Below, in pieces: positions 36,904-47,507 of a DNA stretch of 64,000 nt. The notes under the pieces are model-generated. The model did not search any database. It saw only the letters and a program-made list of their open reading frames with translations, and was not told where the DNA came from. Position 1 is the first letter of the stretch. Each line of letters starts with the position of its first letter. The stretch covers positions 62,001 through 126,000 of the forward strand of contig NZ_BLRL01000003.1 in assembly GCF_015082335.1 (NCBI RefSeq), in the 5' to 3' direction. The position numbers and the translations under genes are program-made. Origin of the DNA: Moritella sp. F3 (GTDB lineage: Bacteria; Pseudomonadota; Gammaproteobacteria; Enterobacterales; Moritellaceae).

Positions 36904-38163
36904 ATGAATTCGCATAACAAGAGCAGTTCGAATGACATTAATTGTCCGAGTAAAAGCCCGCTAATTCGCATTAAGAATTTGTATAAAATTTTTGGTAAAG
37001 ATGAAAAAAAGGTACTCGAACAGGTAAAAGCCGGTAAATCAAAAGATGCCATTTTAGCTGAAACAGGTCATACCGTTGGTTTATCTAATATTAACTTAGA
37101 TGTATACCCGGGTGAGATATTCGTGATAATGGGGTTGTCGGGGTCGGGTAAATCAACATTGATCCGTCACTTTAACCGCCTTATTGAACCGACTGCGGGT
37201 GAAATCGAACTTGCTGGCAGCGATGTGATGCAATTATCGAGTAAAGACCTACAAGATTTCCGTCGCAATAAGATGTCGATGGTATTTCAACGCTTTGGTT
37301 TAATGCCACATCGCACTGTATTAGACAATATTGGTTATGGTCTTCAAGTCCAAGGTGTCAAAAAGGCAGAATGGAAGAAGAGCGCAACGCAGTGGCTAGA
37401 AACTGTTGGCTTGGATGGTTATGCTAAACAGTATCCTGGGCAGCTCTCTGGTGGTCAACAACAACGTGTCGGTTTAGCCCGCGCTTTGTGTACCGATGCT
37501 GACATTCTACTCATGGACGAAGCATTTTCCGCGTTGGATCCGCTTATCCGTAGTGAAATGCAGGATCAGTTAATACAATTGCAGGAAAAGCTGCATAAAA
37601 CCATTGTCTTTATTACCCATGATCTCGATGAAGCATTAAGACTCGGTGACCGTATTGCTATCTTACGTGATGGTATATTAGTCCAGCAAGGTACGCCGGT
37701 TGATATCTTACTAAATCCTGTTGATGACTATGTTGAAGCCTTTGTTAAAGACGTGAATCGCGCGCGCGCATTAACGGTTGAAACGGTAATGCAGCCGCAA
37801 ATTTGCCGTATTTCAGCAGAAACAATCGGTGAAGCTGTTTTACAAATGCGTAAGTCAAAACAAGATTATGGCTACGTCGTTAACGAAGACGGTTACCAAG
37901 GCGTGCTCACCCAAGATACTTTAGACGGTGTCGATAAAAATGATTACAGTAATGTGCTTGATGCTTCTTTATTAGAAGATGTACCTGCAGTGCAAAGTGA
38001 TGCGTTAATCGAATCTGTTATTCCTGAGATGCTGGATAATAATTTACCGCTACCGGTATTAAATGAAGAAGGTGAAGTGGAAGGGCATTTATGTCGTACT
38101 GCACTTGCTGAAGTGTTAAGTGACCAGCCACACGCCGAAGAGAAAAAGGTTGCTCACGCTTAG
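36904..38163 (+). CDS. proV: Glycine betaine ABC transporter, ATPase
   Basis: ABC ATPase with Walker A GLSGSGKST, signature LSGGQQQR, and Walker B ILLMDEAFSALD. The N-terminal insert KVLEQVKAGKSKDAIL is typical of ProV/OpuAA. The C-terminal 130 residues form two CBS domains, the ionic-strength sensor known from OpuA. 419 aa. Gene order here is X-W-V, as in some vibrios and opposite to E. coli proVWX. Confidence 0.93.
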   Translation: MNSHNKSSSNDINCPSKSPLIRIKNLYKIFGKDEKKVLEQVKAGKSKDAILAETGHTVGLSNINLDVYPGEIFVIMGLSGSGKSTLIRHFNRLIEPTAGEIELAGSDVMQLSSKDLQDFRRNKMSMVFQRFGLMPHRTVLDNIGYGLQVQGVKKAEWKKSATQWLETVGLDGYAKQYPGQLSGGQQQRVGLARALCTDADILLMDEAFSALDPLIRSEMQDQLIQLQEKLHKTIVFITHDLDEALRLGDRIAILRDGILVQQGTPVDILLNPVDDYVEAFVKDVNRARALTVETVMQPQICRISAETIGEAVLQMRKSKQDYGYVVNEDGYQGVLTQDTLDGVDKNDYSNVLDASLLEDVPAVQSDALIESVIPEMLDNNLPLPVLNEEGEVEGHLCRTALAEVLSDQPHAEEKKVAHA

Positions 38164-38194
38164 TATTACTTGATAACTAAAGTACTTAGTTGAA

Positions 38195-38229
38195 AATGCC
38201 CATTACAGTCGTCAGAGGTAATGGGCATT
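38195..38229. terminator. 12-bp inverted repeat after proV
   Basis: AATGCCCATTAC (38195-38206) pairs with GTAATGGGCATT (38218-38229). It separates convergent genes and resembles the hairpin after chbG. Confidence 0.6.
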
Positions 38230-38269
38230 GAGTACAGCTCTTTAAGTGCAGCTATTTAAATCGAAATGA

Positions 38270-38916
38270 TTATGCTTCTTCTGGTTTATCTAATAACTCA
38301 GCAATGATTTTGTTCATTTCGATAGGCATTTGCGCAAGAATGGCGTCTTGAGATAATGTTAAGTCTTTTTCAATATAAGACACAATCTTACGTGTATCCA
38401 TATCCATCACACCACCAAATGCAGTTACTTTCGTCATCATCGGAATTGGAATGCCACCTGCAGAATCAACGTGCAAAACAACTACATATTTGAAGTTATA
38501 ATCTTTATTCGTTAGCACTCCTGACGCTTTTAGTTTTCCGGTCAGTGTTTTCATTTTCTTATCAAGTTCAATTGCATACTGCTCTGCAGAACCTGTCATT
38601 TCGAGTTTATCTTGGCTTGCTTGACGACGCATGTTTTCACCCAGCGTCCAAGAAAGGTTACCTACAACACTATATAACTGTTGACCAGAAATGACTGATG
38701 CACCGTATTCTGTTAACGCACCTGAAGATATGGCTAAACCAACTTCAGCTGTATCACCTGGAACGCCATGAAGACTGATTGGGAAGATAAATGCAGGTGC
38801 TGCTGTTGTTACTTCAAGTGGGAATACTTGGTCTGCATTACGCTTTACTGTCGAAGAGCTACAGCCTGCTACAGAAAGTTCGATAATAATAGCGAGTAGA
38901 GTGATTTTGCTTTCAT
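38270..38916 (-). pseudogene. Lipoprotein gene with a one-base frameshift in the signal peptide
   Basis: The frame is open from 38917 down to 38270 but has no usable start near its beginning. An ATG at 38916 with RBS AAGGAT is one base out of frame. Adding one A to the AAAA run at 38905-38908 would give MKAKITLLALIIIELSVAGC, a good lipoprotein signal (VAG-C), followed by SSSTVKRNADQVFPLE and the long open frame. The intact product would be about 215 aa, with an N-terminal domain, then the part starting at an internal ATG (38632). No family recognised. Either a real loss, slippage-based switching, or a sequencing error in a homopolymer. Confidence 0.75.
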
Positions 38917-39218
38917 TTTATACATCCTTGTTTAATTATACGATATTAGATTTTATCTAATTAGTCTCATGCAAAAGTACTGTTAGTTAATTACTTTTTA
39001 ACCTTAATAACAGTGTGTTACGTTGAAATTCAGCGCTACTTTAGCCCATATATTCAGGTATGGCAATGCTCAAAAAAGTATGAGATTTTCAGGTTTTTTA
39101 AATAAATCAAACGGGTGGTTTTATAGCGCGAGGTCAATATCACTAGTCGGCAAGCCCCTTGATGTTACATCTGTGTGTGATGTTTGGTGTCAAGGTGTTG
39201 GCGTTGTGTTGCTCTCAC

Positions 39219-39232
39219 ATGATCGAAATCAA
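39219..39232. promoter_or_regulatory. FNR-type binding site
   Basis: ATGAT-CGAA-ATCAA matches TTGAT-N4-ATCAA at 9 of 10 positions, 146 bases before the nosR start. It fits activation of nos genes under low oxygen. Confidence 0.65.
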
Positions 39233-39278
39233 TTAACTTGAATGTATTCTATTGAATGAAACTGTTGTTAGTGCAAAA

Positions 39279-39292
39279 TTGACTAAAGTCAT
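39279..39292. promoter_or_regulatory. Second CRP/FNR-family dyad before nosR
   Basis: TTGAC-TAAA-GTCAT is a near-perfect dyad of the CRP/FNR-superfamily type and may bind a nitric-oxide-responsive DNR/NNR-like factor. Confidence 0.4.
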
Positions 39293-39377
39293 TCGCTCAC
39301 CTTCATTGACTATTTACTATGCCCCCTAATGGATAGCAACTTATTCCTGATGAGTTGTAAATTAGGGGACGATTATT

Positions 39378-41564
39378 GTGGTTAGTGTTAACTCTTTAGT
39401 GAATAAAAAAGCTATATTTCAGCAAGGCTTGTTTAAGCAAGTAGCCTTAGCTATTACCACTATGATGCTGCTGGTTATCTCGTGTTTTATTCCGCCAAGT
39501 TATGCGTTATTTGTTAGTCCGCCCAAAGATCCCATGCCGTTTATTCAGGCGCAATTCCCCGATGCCACTGCTATCTCGGATAAAACCCCAACACTAGTCG
39601 GTGGTTACCCTATCTGGACAGTGCGTAAAAATGATGAAATCTTAGGTTATGCGTTTGAAACCAACGATATTGCTAAGATCCCTGCTTATTCTGGTGAGCC
39701 CGTTAATATGCTGGTGGCAATCGACCCACAAGGCACATACCTCACTGCCAAAGTATTAGAACATCATGAACCCATTATTCTAGCTGGTATTCCTGAGAGT
39801 AAATTATGGGCATTTACCGAGCAATACGCTGGCCTATCAGTGCGCGATAGATTAAAGGTCGGTGGTAATAAAAACGAAAACTACGTTGCCATTGATGGTC
39901 TTTCAGGTGCAACTGTGACTGTGATGGTGATGAATGTTGGTATCACCAAGGCGGCCAAAAAAGTTGCGCAAGCATTGGCTATTATCGAAAAGTCGAATGG
40001 CATAATTCAGCCTATCTCAACCATTAAAACGGAACTATTTACCGATGCTAGTTGGACTCAGTTAACGGGTGATGGCTCTATTCGTAAGTTATATTTGGAT
40101 CGTAATGCAGTAGATAACAGCTTTGCTGGTACCGCAGCTGAGCACGTAGATGAAGCCAGTGCAGATGAAAAACAAGATATGTTTGCCGAGATCTATTACA
40201 CCCTCATTGATATTCCAACCATAGGTAAAAATTTATTTAGTGCTGCAGATTACCAATGGTTAACAGACCCTTTGAAACCCGGTGAACACTTAATCGGTGT
40301 ATTCGGTAATGGCTACTCTTTTAAAGGCTCGGGTTATGTACGTGGCGGTATTTTTGATCGTATCCAAATCCATCAACAAGATAACGCTATTTCGTTTCGA
40401 GATTTACAGCATGAACGGGTGACGGACATCTTTATTGCTGGTGCGCCACAGTTTCAAGAAATGTCAGTGTTTAAAATCGAAGCGCATCACGAGTTTGACC
40501 CTGGTGCAGAATGGGCGTTTGAGTTGTTAGTTCGTCGTCAAACAGGGCCCGTCGATAGCTTATTTAACAGCTTTAAAGGTCAGTATGACATGCTGGAAAA
40601 ATACGTTGATACGCCGCCAGAAATTATGCCAGAACCTGAGTTAAGCCTCACCCAGCAAGTATGGCAAGACAAAAATGTCGAGGTCGTGGTGCTGATTGCT
40701 TTGCTGGTCGTATTATTACTGATCTTGTTCTTCCAAGATGTGTTGGTTCGACACCCTAAATTTATGCACAACTTACGTCATGGATTTCTAGTTGTTACCG
40801 TCGTATTGATCGGTTGGTCATGGGGCGGTCAGCTATCGATTGTCAATGTATTCACTTTTTTACAAGCCTTGATGCATGACTTTTCATGGGATCTGTTCTT
40901 ACTTGATCCGATCATCTTTATTTTGTGGTGTGCCGCAGCTGTCACCATGCTGTTATGGGGACGGGCGGTTTATTGCGGCTGGTTATGCCCGTTTGGCGCT
41001 TTGCAGGAATTGGTGAATGTGTTTGGTCGGTTTATTAAATTACCGCAACTGGAATTACCTTATGCCGTGCATGAGCGTTTGTGGGCAATCAAATACCTCA
41101 TTTTATTAGCCTTGTTTGGTATCTCGTTGGACTCATTAGCGATGGCTGAACAATTTTCAGAAATCGAACCCTTCAAAACAACCTTCTTATTAAAATTTGA
41201 TCGGGAGTGGCCATTCATTGCCTGGGCAAGCTTGATGATCTTAACCAGCCTAGTTAACCGCAAAACATTTTGTCGTTATTTATGTCCGTTAGGCGCGGCC
41301 TTATCTGTGCCGAGCAAATTGAGTTTATTCCAGTGGCTAAAACGCCGTTCTGAATGTGGTCAACCGTGTAAAACTTGTGCCAAAGAGTGTGAGATCCAAG
41401 CCATACAGCCAAACGGCGTGATCAATATGCGCGAGTGTCATTACTGCCTAGATTGTCAGGTGACATATTTTAATGAGGAAAAATGTCCACCATTGAAAAA
41501 ACTGGCAAGAAAGAAAAGAAAAATCAGTGATGAGCAAATCATTGCTATTACCAACACGGAATAA
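39378..41564 (+). CDS. nosR: NosR, flavin/iron-sulfur electron donor for N2O reduction
   Basis: Polytopic membrane flavoprotein needed for nosZ expression and for electron supply to NosZ. After an N-terminal signal/anchor comes a periplasmic FMN-binding domain with the flavinylation motif GLSGATVT (Thr carries FMN, about residue 180). Four to six TM helices follow from about 435, with CGWLCPFGALQE and CRYLCPLGAA. The C-terminal part has two [4Fe-4S] sites (CKTCAKEC, CHYCLDC). 728 aa is normal. The start is a GTG after AGGGGA. Confidence 0.93.
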   Translation: MVSVNSLVNKKAIFQQGLFKQVALAITTMMLLVISCFIPPSYALFVSPPKDPMPFIQAQFPDATAISDKTPTLVGGYPIWTVRKNDEILGYAFETNDIAKIPAYSGEPVNMLVAIDPQGTYLTAKVLEHHEPIILAGIPESKLWAFTEQYAGLSVRDRLKVGGNKNENYVAIDGLSGATVTVMVMNVGITKAAKKVAQALAIIEKSNGIIQPISTIKTELFTDASWTQLTGDGSIRKLYLDRNAVDNSFAGTAAEHVDEASADEKQDMFAEIYYTLIDIPTIGKNLFSAADYQWLTDPLKPGEHLIGVFGNGYSFKGSGYVRGGIFDRIQIHQQDNAISFRDLQHERVTDIFIAGAPQFQEMSVFKIEAHHEFDPGAEWAFELLVRRQTGPVDSLFNSFKGQYDMLEKYVDTPPEIMPEPELSLTQQVWQDKNVEVVVLIALLVVLLLILFFQDVLVRHPKFMHNLRHGFLVVTVVLIGWSWGGQLSIVNVFTFLQALMHDFSWDLFLLDPIIFILWCAAAVTMLLWGRAVYCGWLCPFGALQELVNVFGRFIKLPQLELPYAVHERLWAIKYLILLALFGISLDSLAMAEQFSEIEPFKTTFLLKFDREWPFIAWASLMILTSLVNRKTFCRYLCPLGAALSVPSKLSLFQWLKRRSECGQPCKTCAKECEIQAIQPNGVINMRECHYCLDCQVTYFNEEKCPPLKKLARKKRKISDEQIIAITNTE

Positions 41565-41640
41565 AGAACGCTTAATCAAAAATAGAATAAAGCACCTAGT
41601 CGAATCAAAATAAAACAATTTTAATATCACGGAGAGTCTT

Positions 41641-43545
41641 ATGATTGATAATAAAAATAACGACAATATTGAAGTGTCAGAAGAAACAACATTAGAAAAT
41701 GCAGAGCGCCGTAGTCTATTTAGCAAAACCGCTATGTTAGGCGCTGGCGCGGTATTAGCCCCGATGTCTGCAGCAATGTTCTCATCAATGGCGCAAGCCA
41801 AGCGTGTTGAATATGCCAATAGTCCTGTGGTTCATCCTGGCGAATTGGATGAGTATTATGGCTTCTGGAGTGGTGGTCATTCTGGCGAAGTCCGTATTAT
41901 GGGTTTACCTTCAATGCGTGAATTAATGCGTATTCCGGTGTTTAATATTGATAGCGCGACAGGTTGGGGCTTAACAAACGAAAGTAAACGCATTAAAGGC
42001 GAAAGTGCACATATCTTAGCGGGAGATTCACATCATCCTCACATGAGCATGACTGATGGCCATTATAACGGTAAATATGTGTTCATTAATGATAAAGCCA
42101 ATTCACGCGTTGCACGTATTCGCTGTGATGTGATGAAAACAGATAAAATGCTAACAGTGCCCAATGTACAAGCCGTACATGGCCTGCGAGTGCAAAAAGT
42201 ACCGTACACTAAATACGTGATCTGTAATGGTGAGTTTGAAATTCCAATGAACAATGATGGTAAAGCATCAATGGAAGACGTTAGTACTTATCGTTCGCTG
42301 TTCAATGTTATTAATGCCGACACCATGGAAATGGCATTCCAAGTTATGGTCGACGGTAATTTAGATAATACCGATGCCGATTATGACGGTAAGTATTTCG
42401 CCTCGACTTGTTACAACTCAGAGATGGGCATGAGCTTAGGTGAAATGATCGCGTCTGAACGTGATCATGTTGTGGTATTCAGTTTGGCACGTTGTGAAGC
42501 GGCGCTAAAGGCCGGTAAATTCAAAACTTATAATGGTAATGACGTACCTGTACTTGATGGTCGTAAAGGTTCAGAGCTTACGCGTTATATCCCTGTACCA
42601 AAATCACCACACGGCATGAATACCTCGCCAAGTGGTAAATACTTTGTGGCTAACGGTAAGCTATCGCCAACAGTATCGATTATTGCGATTGATAAACTTG
42701 ATGCCTTGTTCGATAACAAAATTGAACCGCGCGATACCGTAGTGGCAGAGCCTGAACTGGGTTTAGGTCCACTGCATACTGCCTTTGATAACCGTGGTTA
42801 CGCTTATACAACGTTATTCCTTGATAGCCAAATTGCCAAATGGGATGTGGAAGAAGCGATCCGTGCGCACAACGGCGAAAAAGTAAATTACCTTAAGCAA
42901 AAACTCGATGTGCATTATCAACCAGGGCATAACCATACGTCACAAGGTGAGACCCGTGACGCTGATGGTAAGTGGCTGATTTCTTTATGTAAATTCTCGA
43001 AAGACCGTTTCTTACCTGTAGGTCCTTTACGTCCTGAAAATGATCAGTTAATTGATATTTCTGGTGATGAAATGAAACTGGTACACGATGGTCCTACATT
43101 CGCTGAACCACATGATTGTATGATCGTGCACCGTAGTAAAGTGAAACCACAGAAATTGTGGACACGTGATGATCCTATGTTCGCCGATACACTGGCAATG
43201 GCGAAAGCCGATGGTGTTAACACAATGACCGATAACAAAGTTATTCGTGATGGTAACAAGGTGCGAGTGTACATGACCTCTGTTGCGCCCGTGTATGGGA
43301 TGAATGAATTCAGGGTTAAATTAGGTGATGAAGTCACGGTTGTCGTCACTAACTTGGATATGGTTGAAGACGTTACTCATGGTTTCTGTATGACCAACCA
43401 TGGTGTACAAATGGAGATCGGTCCACAAGCGACTGCTTCAATCACCTTTATTGCCAATAAACCCGGCGTGCAGTGGTATTACTGTAACTGGTTCTGTCAT
43501 GCGCTACACATGGAAATGCGTGGTCGTATGCTGGTTGAAGCGTAG
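41641..43545 (+). CDS. nosZ: Nitrous oxide reductase
   Basis: Periplasmic copper enzyme reducing N2O to N2. A Tat signal ([15 protein letters not shown]) marks clade I NosZ. The seven-blade propeller holds the CuZ His ligands (SHHPHMS, HGMN, HNHTSQ, EPHD regions). The C-terminal cupredoxin domain has the CuA site [12 protein letters not shown]. 634 aa is normal. RBS CGGAGAG. It follows nosR by 76 bases. Together with nosDFYL it should be fully functional. Confidence 0.97.
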   Translation: MIDNKNNDNIEVSEETTLENAERRSLFSKTAMLGAGAVLAPMSAAMFSSMAQAKRVEYANSPVVHPGELDEYYGFWSGGHSGEVRIMGLPSMRELMRIPVFNIDSATGWGLTNESKRIKGESAHILAGDSHHPHMSMTDGHYNGKYVFINDKANSRVARIRCDVMKTDKMLTVPNVQAVHGLRVQKVPYTKYVICNGEFEIPMNNDGKASMEDVSTYRSLFNVINADTMEMAFQVMVDGNLDNTDADYDGKYFASTCYNSEMGMSLGEMIASERDHVVVFSLARCEAALKAGKFKTYNGNDVPVLDGRKGSELTRYIPVPKSPHGMNTSPSGKYFVANGKLSPTVSIIAIDKLDALFDNKIEPRDTVVAEPELGLGPLHTAFDNRGYAYTTLFLDSQIAKWDVEEAIRAHNGEKVNYLKQKLDVHYQPGHNHTSQGETRDADGKWLISLCKFSKDRFLPVGPLRPENDQLIDISGDEMKLVHDGPTFAEPHDCMIVHRSKVKPQKLWTRDDPMFADTLAMAKADGVNTMTDNKVIRDGNKVRVYMTSVAPVYGMNEFRVKLGDEVTVVVTNLDMVEDVTHGFCMTNHGVQMEIGPQATASITFIANKPGVQWYYCNWFCHALHMEMRGRMLVEA

Positions 43546-43661
43546 CGTTAATAAAGGCGATAAGGCTTAGACCACAATAGGTATAGGTCTTATTAAATAA
43601 CAGAGAGTCGCACAGCAAAGACTCTCTGTTATTATCTTTTTATGACTGAAAGAGAATGTTA

Positions 43662-45002
43662 ATGGCTAAAAGTGCATTTACCGTATTTACATGGTTTATA
43701 TTATTGATCTGTTTGCCGTTGGCTGCTTTGGCGAAAAACATTCATGTTACGCCTGATGACGATCTCCAAGCCTCATTAAACGGTGCTGATGGTGGTGATG
43801 TTGTCATTATTGCCGCAGGCGAATACATAGGTAATTTTATCGTTAACAAACGCATTACTGTTACTGGTGAAATAGGGACTGTGACGGGTAAAAATAATGT
43901 TGTGATTAATGCCAGCGGTAGCGGTCATGGTATTGAGTTACGTAATTCAAATATCACCATTAAAAACCTGACCATTAACAATTGGGGAAATGACTTAACA
44001 GAGCAGAACTCAGGTATTTATAGCGATAAAAAATCCACTGACATCACAGTGCAAGGTAATACGTTAACGGGTGATGGCTTCGGTATTTGGATCCAACGTA
44101 GCCAAAATGTATTAATCAAGAATAATAGTGTGACGGGTAATGCCGCATTACGCACCTCAGATCGTGGTAATGGTATTCAGCTTTCTATGGTAAAAAAAGC
44201 CTTAGTAGAAGGCAATACGGTAAGCGAAACACGTGATGGCTTGTATATTATTTCCAGCCAAGAAAATGAACTTAGAAACAATACCCTGCATGATCTGCGT
44301 TTTGGTATCCACTATATGTATTCACATAATAACAAGGTATTGAATAATTTTTCATATAACGCCCGAGTGGGTTATGCCTTAATGAGCTCACGTAAATTAA
44401 CTGTATCAGGTAACCGCAGTTTGAATACCGAAGACTATGGATTTTTACTCAACTTCATTACTTTTTCAGAAATTTCCAATAATTACATAAAAGATGTTTG
44501 GACCAAACCTGAAAACAAGGTATTAGGACGTGATGGTAAAGGATTATTCATCTACAACTCAGGTTACAACACCATAAAATTCAATACTGTTGATACCGCT
44601 GAAATTGGCATTCATTTAACCGCGGGTTCAGAGCATTCAAAGGTATACGGTAACAACTTTATTAATAACCCTATCCAAGTGAAATACGTATCTAACAAAC
44701 GCCAAGAATGGAGTGTTGATGGTATCGGTAATTACTGGAGCAACTATCTAGGCTGGGATCTTGATGGTGACGGCAAAGGTGATACTGTATTTGAGCCCAA
44801 TGACGGTATTGATAAGATGATATGGGAATATCCTGAAGCGAAAGTGTTACTCGATAGTCCGGCGGTATTGCTATTACGTTGGGTGCAAAATCAATTTCCG
44901 ATATTAAAACCCGGCGGTGTAAAAGATAGTCACCCATTAATGACCCCGAGTAGTATTCACAATACGTCCACAAAAATTAGCGAGGCAACAGACTCATTAT
45001 GA
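43662..45002 (+). CDS. nosD: NosD, periplasmic protein for CuZ assembly
   Basis: Exported right-handed beta-helix protein (CASH/pectin-lyase-like repeats such as GIWIQRSQNVLIKNNSVTGN) needed for copper-sulfide cluster assembly in NosZ. A signal peptide ends near ALA-K. An in-frame ATG at 43656 exists, but the AAGAGA directly before it is better spaced for 43662. It overlaps nosF by 4 bases. Confidence 0.93.
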   Translation: MAKSAFTVFTWFILLICLPLAALAKNIHVTPDDDLQASLNGADGGDVVIIAAGEYIGNFIVNKRITVTGEIGTVTGKNNVVINASGSGHGIELRNSNITIKNLTINNWGNDLTEQNSGIYSDKKSTDITVQGNTLTGDGFGIWIQRSQNVLIKNNSVTGNAALRTSDRGNGIQLSMVKKALVEGNTVSETRDGLYIISSQENELRNNTLHDLRFGIHYMYSHNNKVLNNFSYNARVGYALMSSRKLTVSGNRSLNTEDYGFLLNFITFSEISNNYIKDVWTKPENKVLGRDGKGLFIYNSGYNTIKFNTVDTAEIGIHLTAGSEHSKVYGNNFINNPIQVKYVSNKRQEWSVDGIGNYWSNYLGWDLDGDGKGDTVFEPNDGIDKMIWEYPEAKVLLDSPAVLLLRWVQNQFPILKPGGVKDSHPLMTPSSIHNTSTKISEATDSL

Positions 45003-45988
45003 CCTCTTCAATTGTAGCAATGACCAATGTCAGTAAGCATTTTCAGCAATTAAAAGCGTTAAATAATATCTCATTACAGCTTGCCGAAGGGGAAGTTTTA
45101 GGGCTGTTTGGTCACAACGGTGCTGGCAAAACAACCATGATGAAAATCATCTTAGGTATTGAAAAAGCCAGCGGTGGTGACGTCGCTATTTTTGGTCGTG
45201 ATCCGCAATCCAAGCAAGCGTGGCAAGACCGTCGTCACATCGGTTACTTACCTGAAAACGTTAGTTTTTATGATCACCTAACCGGTGTCGAAGTATTGAG
45301 TTACTTTGCCAAGTTAAAATCGGTGCCACGCCGACAAGTTACTGAATTGTTGACGTTAGTGGGACTGAACCATGCGATGAATCGCCAGGTAAAAACCTAC
45401 TCTAAAGGCATGCGACAACGGTTAGGACTTGCGCAAGCTTTTCTTGGTGAGCCTAAATTGTTGTTACTTGACGAGCCTACAGTCGGCTTAGACCCCACTG
45501 CGACGCAAGAATTTTATCACTCTGTCGATAGTTTAAAGCAGCGTGGTGCTAGCATTATTTTATGCTCACATGTATTACCTGGTGTTGAGCAACATATCGA
45601 ACGGGCGATGATCTTATCGGGCGGGCAAGCTATTGCGATTGGCAGTTTGGCGCAGTTACGTGAGCAAGCCTGTTTACCTGTGATTATTCAGACGCAAGGT
45701 ATTGCTGCGCAATTAAATGCTGACCCGTTATTAAGCGGTTTCATTAAAGGCGACGGCAGTTTGCATGTGCAGGAACATGAAAAGATCAATGTGTTAAAGC
45801 AAGTTATGTCATATGACGGGCTGACTGATATAAGTGTAGAAGCCGCCAGTTTAGAGGTGTTGTATCAGTATTATTTATCTCATGCCGCTGCTATTAAAGG
45901 CATGTCTGGTACTCGTGCTAGCGTCATTCAAGGCTTATCCAATGCCATCGCCACGACGACAGCAATCAATGAAGGAGTCGCATCATGA
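44999..45988 (+). CDS. nosF: NosF, ABC ATPase for NosZ maturation
   Basis: ABC ATPase with Walker A GHNGAGKTT, signature YSKGMRQRLGLAQAF, and Walker B LLLLDEPTVGLDP. It pairs with NosY and NosD to supply sulfur for CuZ. 329 aa, slightly longer than usual because of a C-terminal extension. It overlaps nosD and nosY by 4 bases each. Confidence 0.95.
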   Translation: MTSSIVAMTNVSKHFQQLKALNNISLQLAEGEVLGLFGHNGAGKTTMMKIILGIEKASGGDVAIFGRDPQSKQAWQDRRHIGYLPENVSFYDHLTGVEVLSYFAKLKSVPRRQVTELLTLVGLNHAMNRQVKTYSKGMRQRLGLAQAFLGEPKLLLLDEPTVGLDPTATQEFYHSVDSLKQRGASIILCSHVLPGVEQHIERAMILSGGQAIAIGSLAQLREQACLPVIIQTQGIAAQLNADPLLSGFIKGDGSLHVQEHEKINVLKQVMSYDGLTDISVEAASLEVLYQYYLSHAAAIKGMSGTRASVIQGLSNAIATTTAINEGVAS

Positions 45989-46803
45989 ATGCTATTTTAG
46001 CGGTTGCCAGTAAAGAGTTTCAAGATGGTTTAAGAAACCGCTGGTTCGTGTCAATTACGGCGGTGTTCGCCATTTTATCGTTAGGCTTGAGTTATTACGG
46101 TGCTGCAGCCTCTGGCGGAGAAGGGGGCGCTTCGCTGTCTTCAACAATTGCTAGTTTGTCTAGTCTGGCAGTGTTTTTGATCCCGCTCATTGCGTTGTTA
46201 CTGAGTTACGACAGTTTTGTCGGTGAGCAGGAAGCGGGTACCTTATTGTTGTTACTGACATATCCGCTGAGTAAAGGGCAGTTGTTATTTGGCAAGTTTG
46301 TTGGTCAAGGCGCGATTATCACCTTAGCGACCGTACTGGGGTTTGGTAGTGCCGCGGTTATGATTGGTTTTCAATCTGGATTTGATGGTGTATTTGCTGC
46401 TTTTGGATTATTCATTGTTACCGCCACCTTGCTGGGGCTGGTATTTATCAGTGTGGCTTACGTCATCAGCATTGCTGTTAATGAAAAATCTAAAGCCGCA
46501 GGTATCGCCTTATTGGTGTGGTTTTTCTTTGTATTGGTTTTTGATTTGGCGTTGCTGGCGGCATTAGTGGGCGTGGACGATGGGCTGACCCAGCAGGGAT
46601 TAGTCAATGTGATGATGTTTAATCCTGCCGATGTGTTTCGCTTGATTAACCTAGCGGCGCTCGATAGTGGCGATGTAAATGGCGTGATTGCAGTGGCAAT
46701 TAACTCCAGCCAGTCTATCACCGTATTAATGACAATCATGGTAGCGTGGGTATTCGTGCCTTTGACAGTGGCGAGAGTCGTCTTTGCCAATAAAAACCTG
46801 TAG
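45985..46803 (+). CDS. nosY: NosY, ABC membrane subunit
   Basis: Inner-membrane ABC-2 permease with about six hydrophobic segments (IASLSSLAVFLIPLIALLLS and others). EQEAGTLLLLLTYPLSKGQ is the characteristic cytosolic coupling part. 272 aa is normal. The ATGA overlap with nosF indicates coupled translation. Confidence 0.94.
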   Translation: MNAILAVASKEFQDGLRNRWFVSITAVFAILSLGLSYYGAAASGGEGGASLSSTIASLSSLAVFLIPLIALLLSYDSFVGEQEAGTLLLLLTYPLSKGQLLFGKFVGQGAIITLATVLGFGSAAVMIGFQSGFDGVFAAFGLFIVTATLLGLVFISVAYVISIAVNEKSKAAGIALLVWFFFVLVFDLALLAALVGVDDGLTQQGLVNVMMFNPADVFRLINLAALDSGDVNGVIAVAINSSQSITVLMTIMVAWVFVPLTVARVVFANKNL

Positions 46804-46897
46804 CTATTCTTAACGTTTTATGTATAACCAAGATTTTATTCATAATCAACATGATAACCCAAACTCTAAATCGCATTAAATTAATGAAGGAATATCT

Positions 46898-47392
46898 ATG
46901 TTTAACTCGAAACTAAAAGTGTTGTCTCTCGGTTTATTTCTGGCATTTTCTGTCGGCTGCAGTGAACCAACAGAGCAGCAAGTCATGGTGCAACAAGCAG
47001 TAAAGATTGAACAAGCGGATAGCTGTCATTTATGTGGCATGACAATCAGTAACTTCCCTGGGCCTAAAGGCGAAAGTTATACCGCCAACCAAGACAATAT
47101 TAATAAATTTTGTTCTACGCGGGATCTGTTTGGCTTTATTCTACAGCCTGAAAACAAACGCCAAGTGAAAGAAGTGTTTGTGCATGACATGAGTAAATCC
47201 CCTTGGGGTCAACCGAACGATGAGCATTTTATCGATGCTAAAGCAGCTTGGTTTGTCATCGGCTCAAGTAAAAAAGGCGCGATGGGGCAGACGTTAGGTA
47301 GTTTTAGTGCTAAATCAGATGCGGAGATTTTTGTGCAGGAATTCGGTGGCCAACTGTATACATTCGATGACATAACGCTTGCAGATCTTTAA
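46898..47392 (+). CDS. nosL: NosL, copper-chaperone lipoprotein
   Basis: Lipoprotein (FSVG-C) that binds Cu(I) and delivers it to NosZ. CHLCGMTISNFPGPKGE has the C-x-x-C-G-M metal motif. 164 aa. It lies 94 bases after nosY and closes the nosRZDFYL order. RBS AAGGAA. Confidence 0.95.
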   Translation: MFNSKLKVLSLGLFLAFSVGCSEPTEQQVMVQQAVKIEQADSCHLCGMTISNFPGPKGESYTANQDNINKFCSTRDLFGFILQPENKRQVKEVFVHDMSKSPWGQPNDEHFIDAKAAWFVIGSSKKGAMGQTLGSFSAKSDAEIFVQEFGGQLYTFDDITLADL

Positions 47393-47433
47393 CTAAAACG
47401 GGTGTAAAGGCTGGGAGTTGTAGTCATCATAAG

Positions 47434-47469
47434 AAACACACAAACAGATCCATTGTTATGTGTGTTTTT
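47434..47469 (+). terminator. Terminator after nosL
   Basis: AAACACACA...TGTGTGTTT stem with T-run. Confidence 0.65.
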
Positions 47470-47507
47470 AGCGTGTATCGCTACACGCTATATCGCTTCA
47501 TTAAACG

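Larger units (their letters stand above)
38942..39377. other. nosR upstream region
   Basis: About 435 bases. A 72-codon frame at 39023-39241 has no RBS or family likeness and is not called. The region holds a strong FNR-type site (39219-39232) and a second near-palindrome (39279-39292). Confidence 0.55.

Noticed and set aside
39023..39241. 72-codon reading frame before nosR
   Set aside because: No RBS, no family likeness, mixed composition, and it overlaps the FNR-type site.
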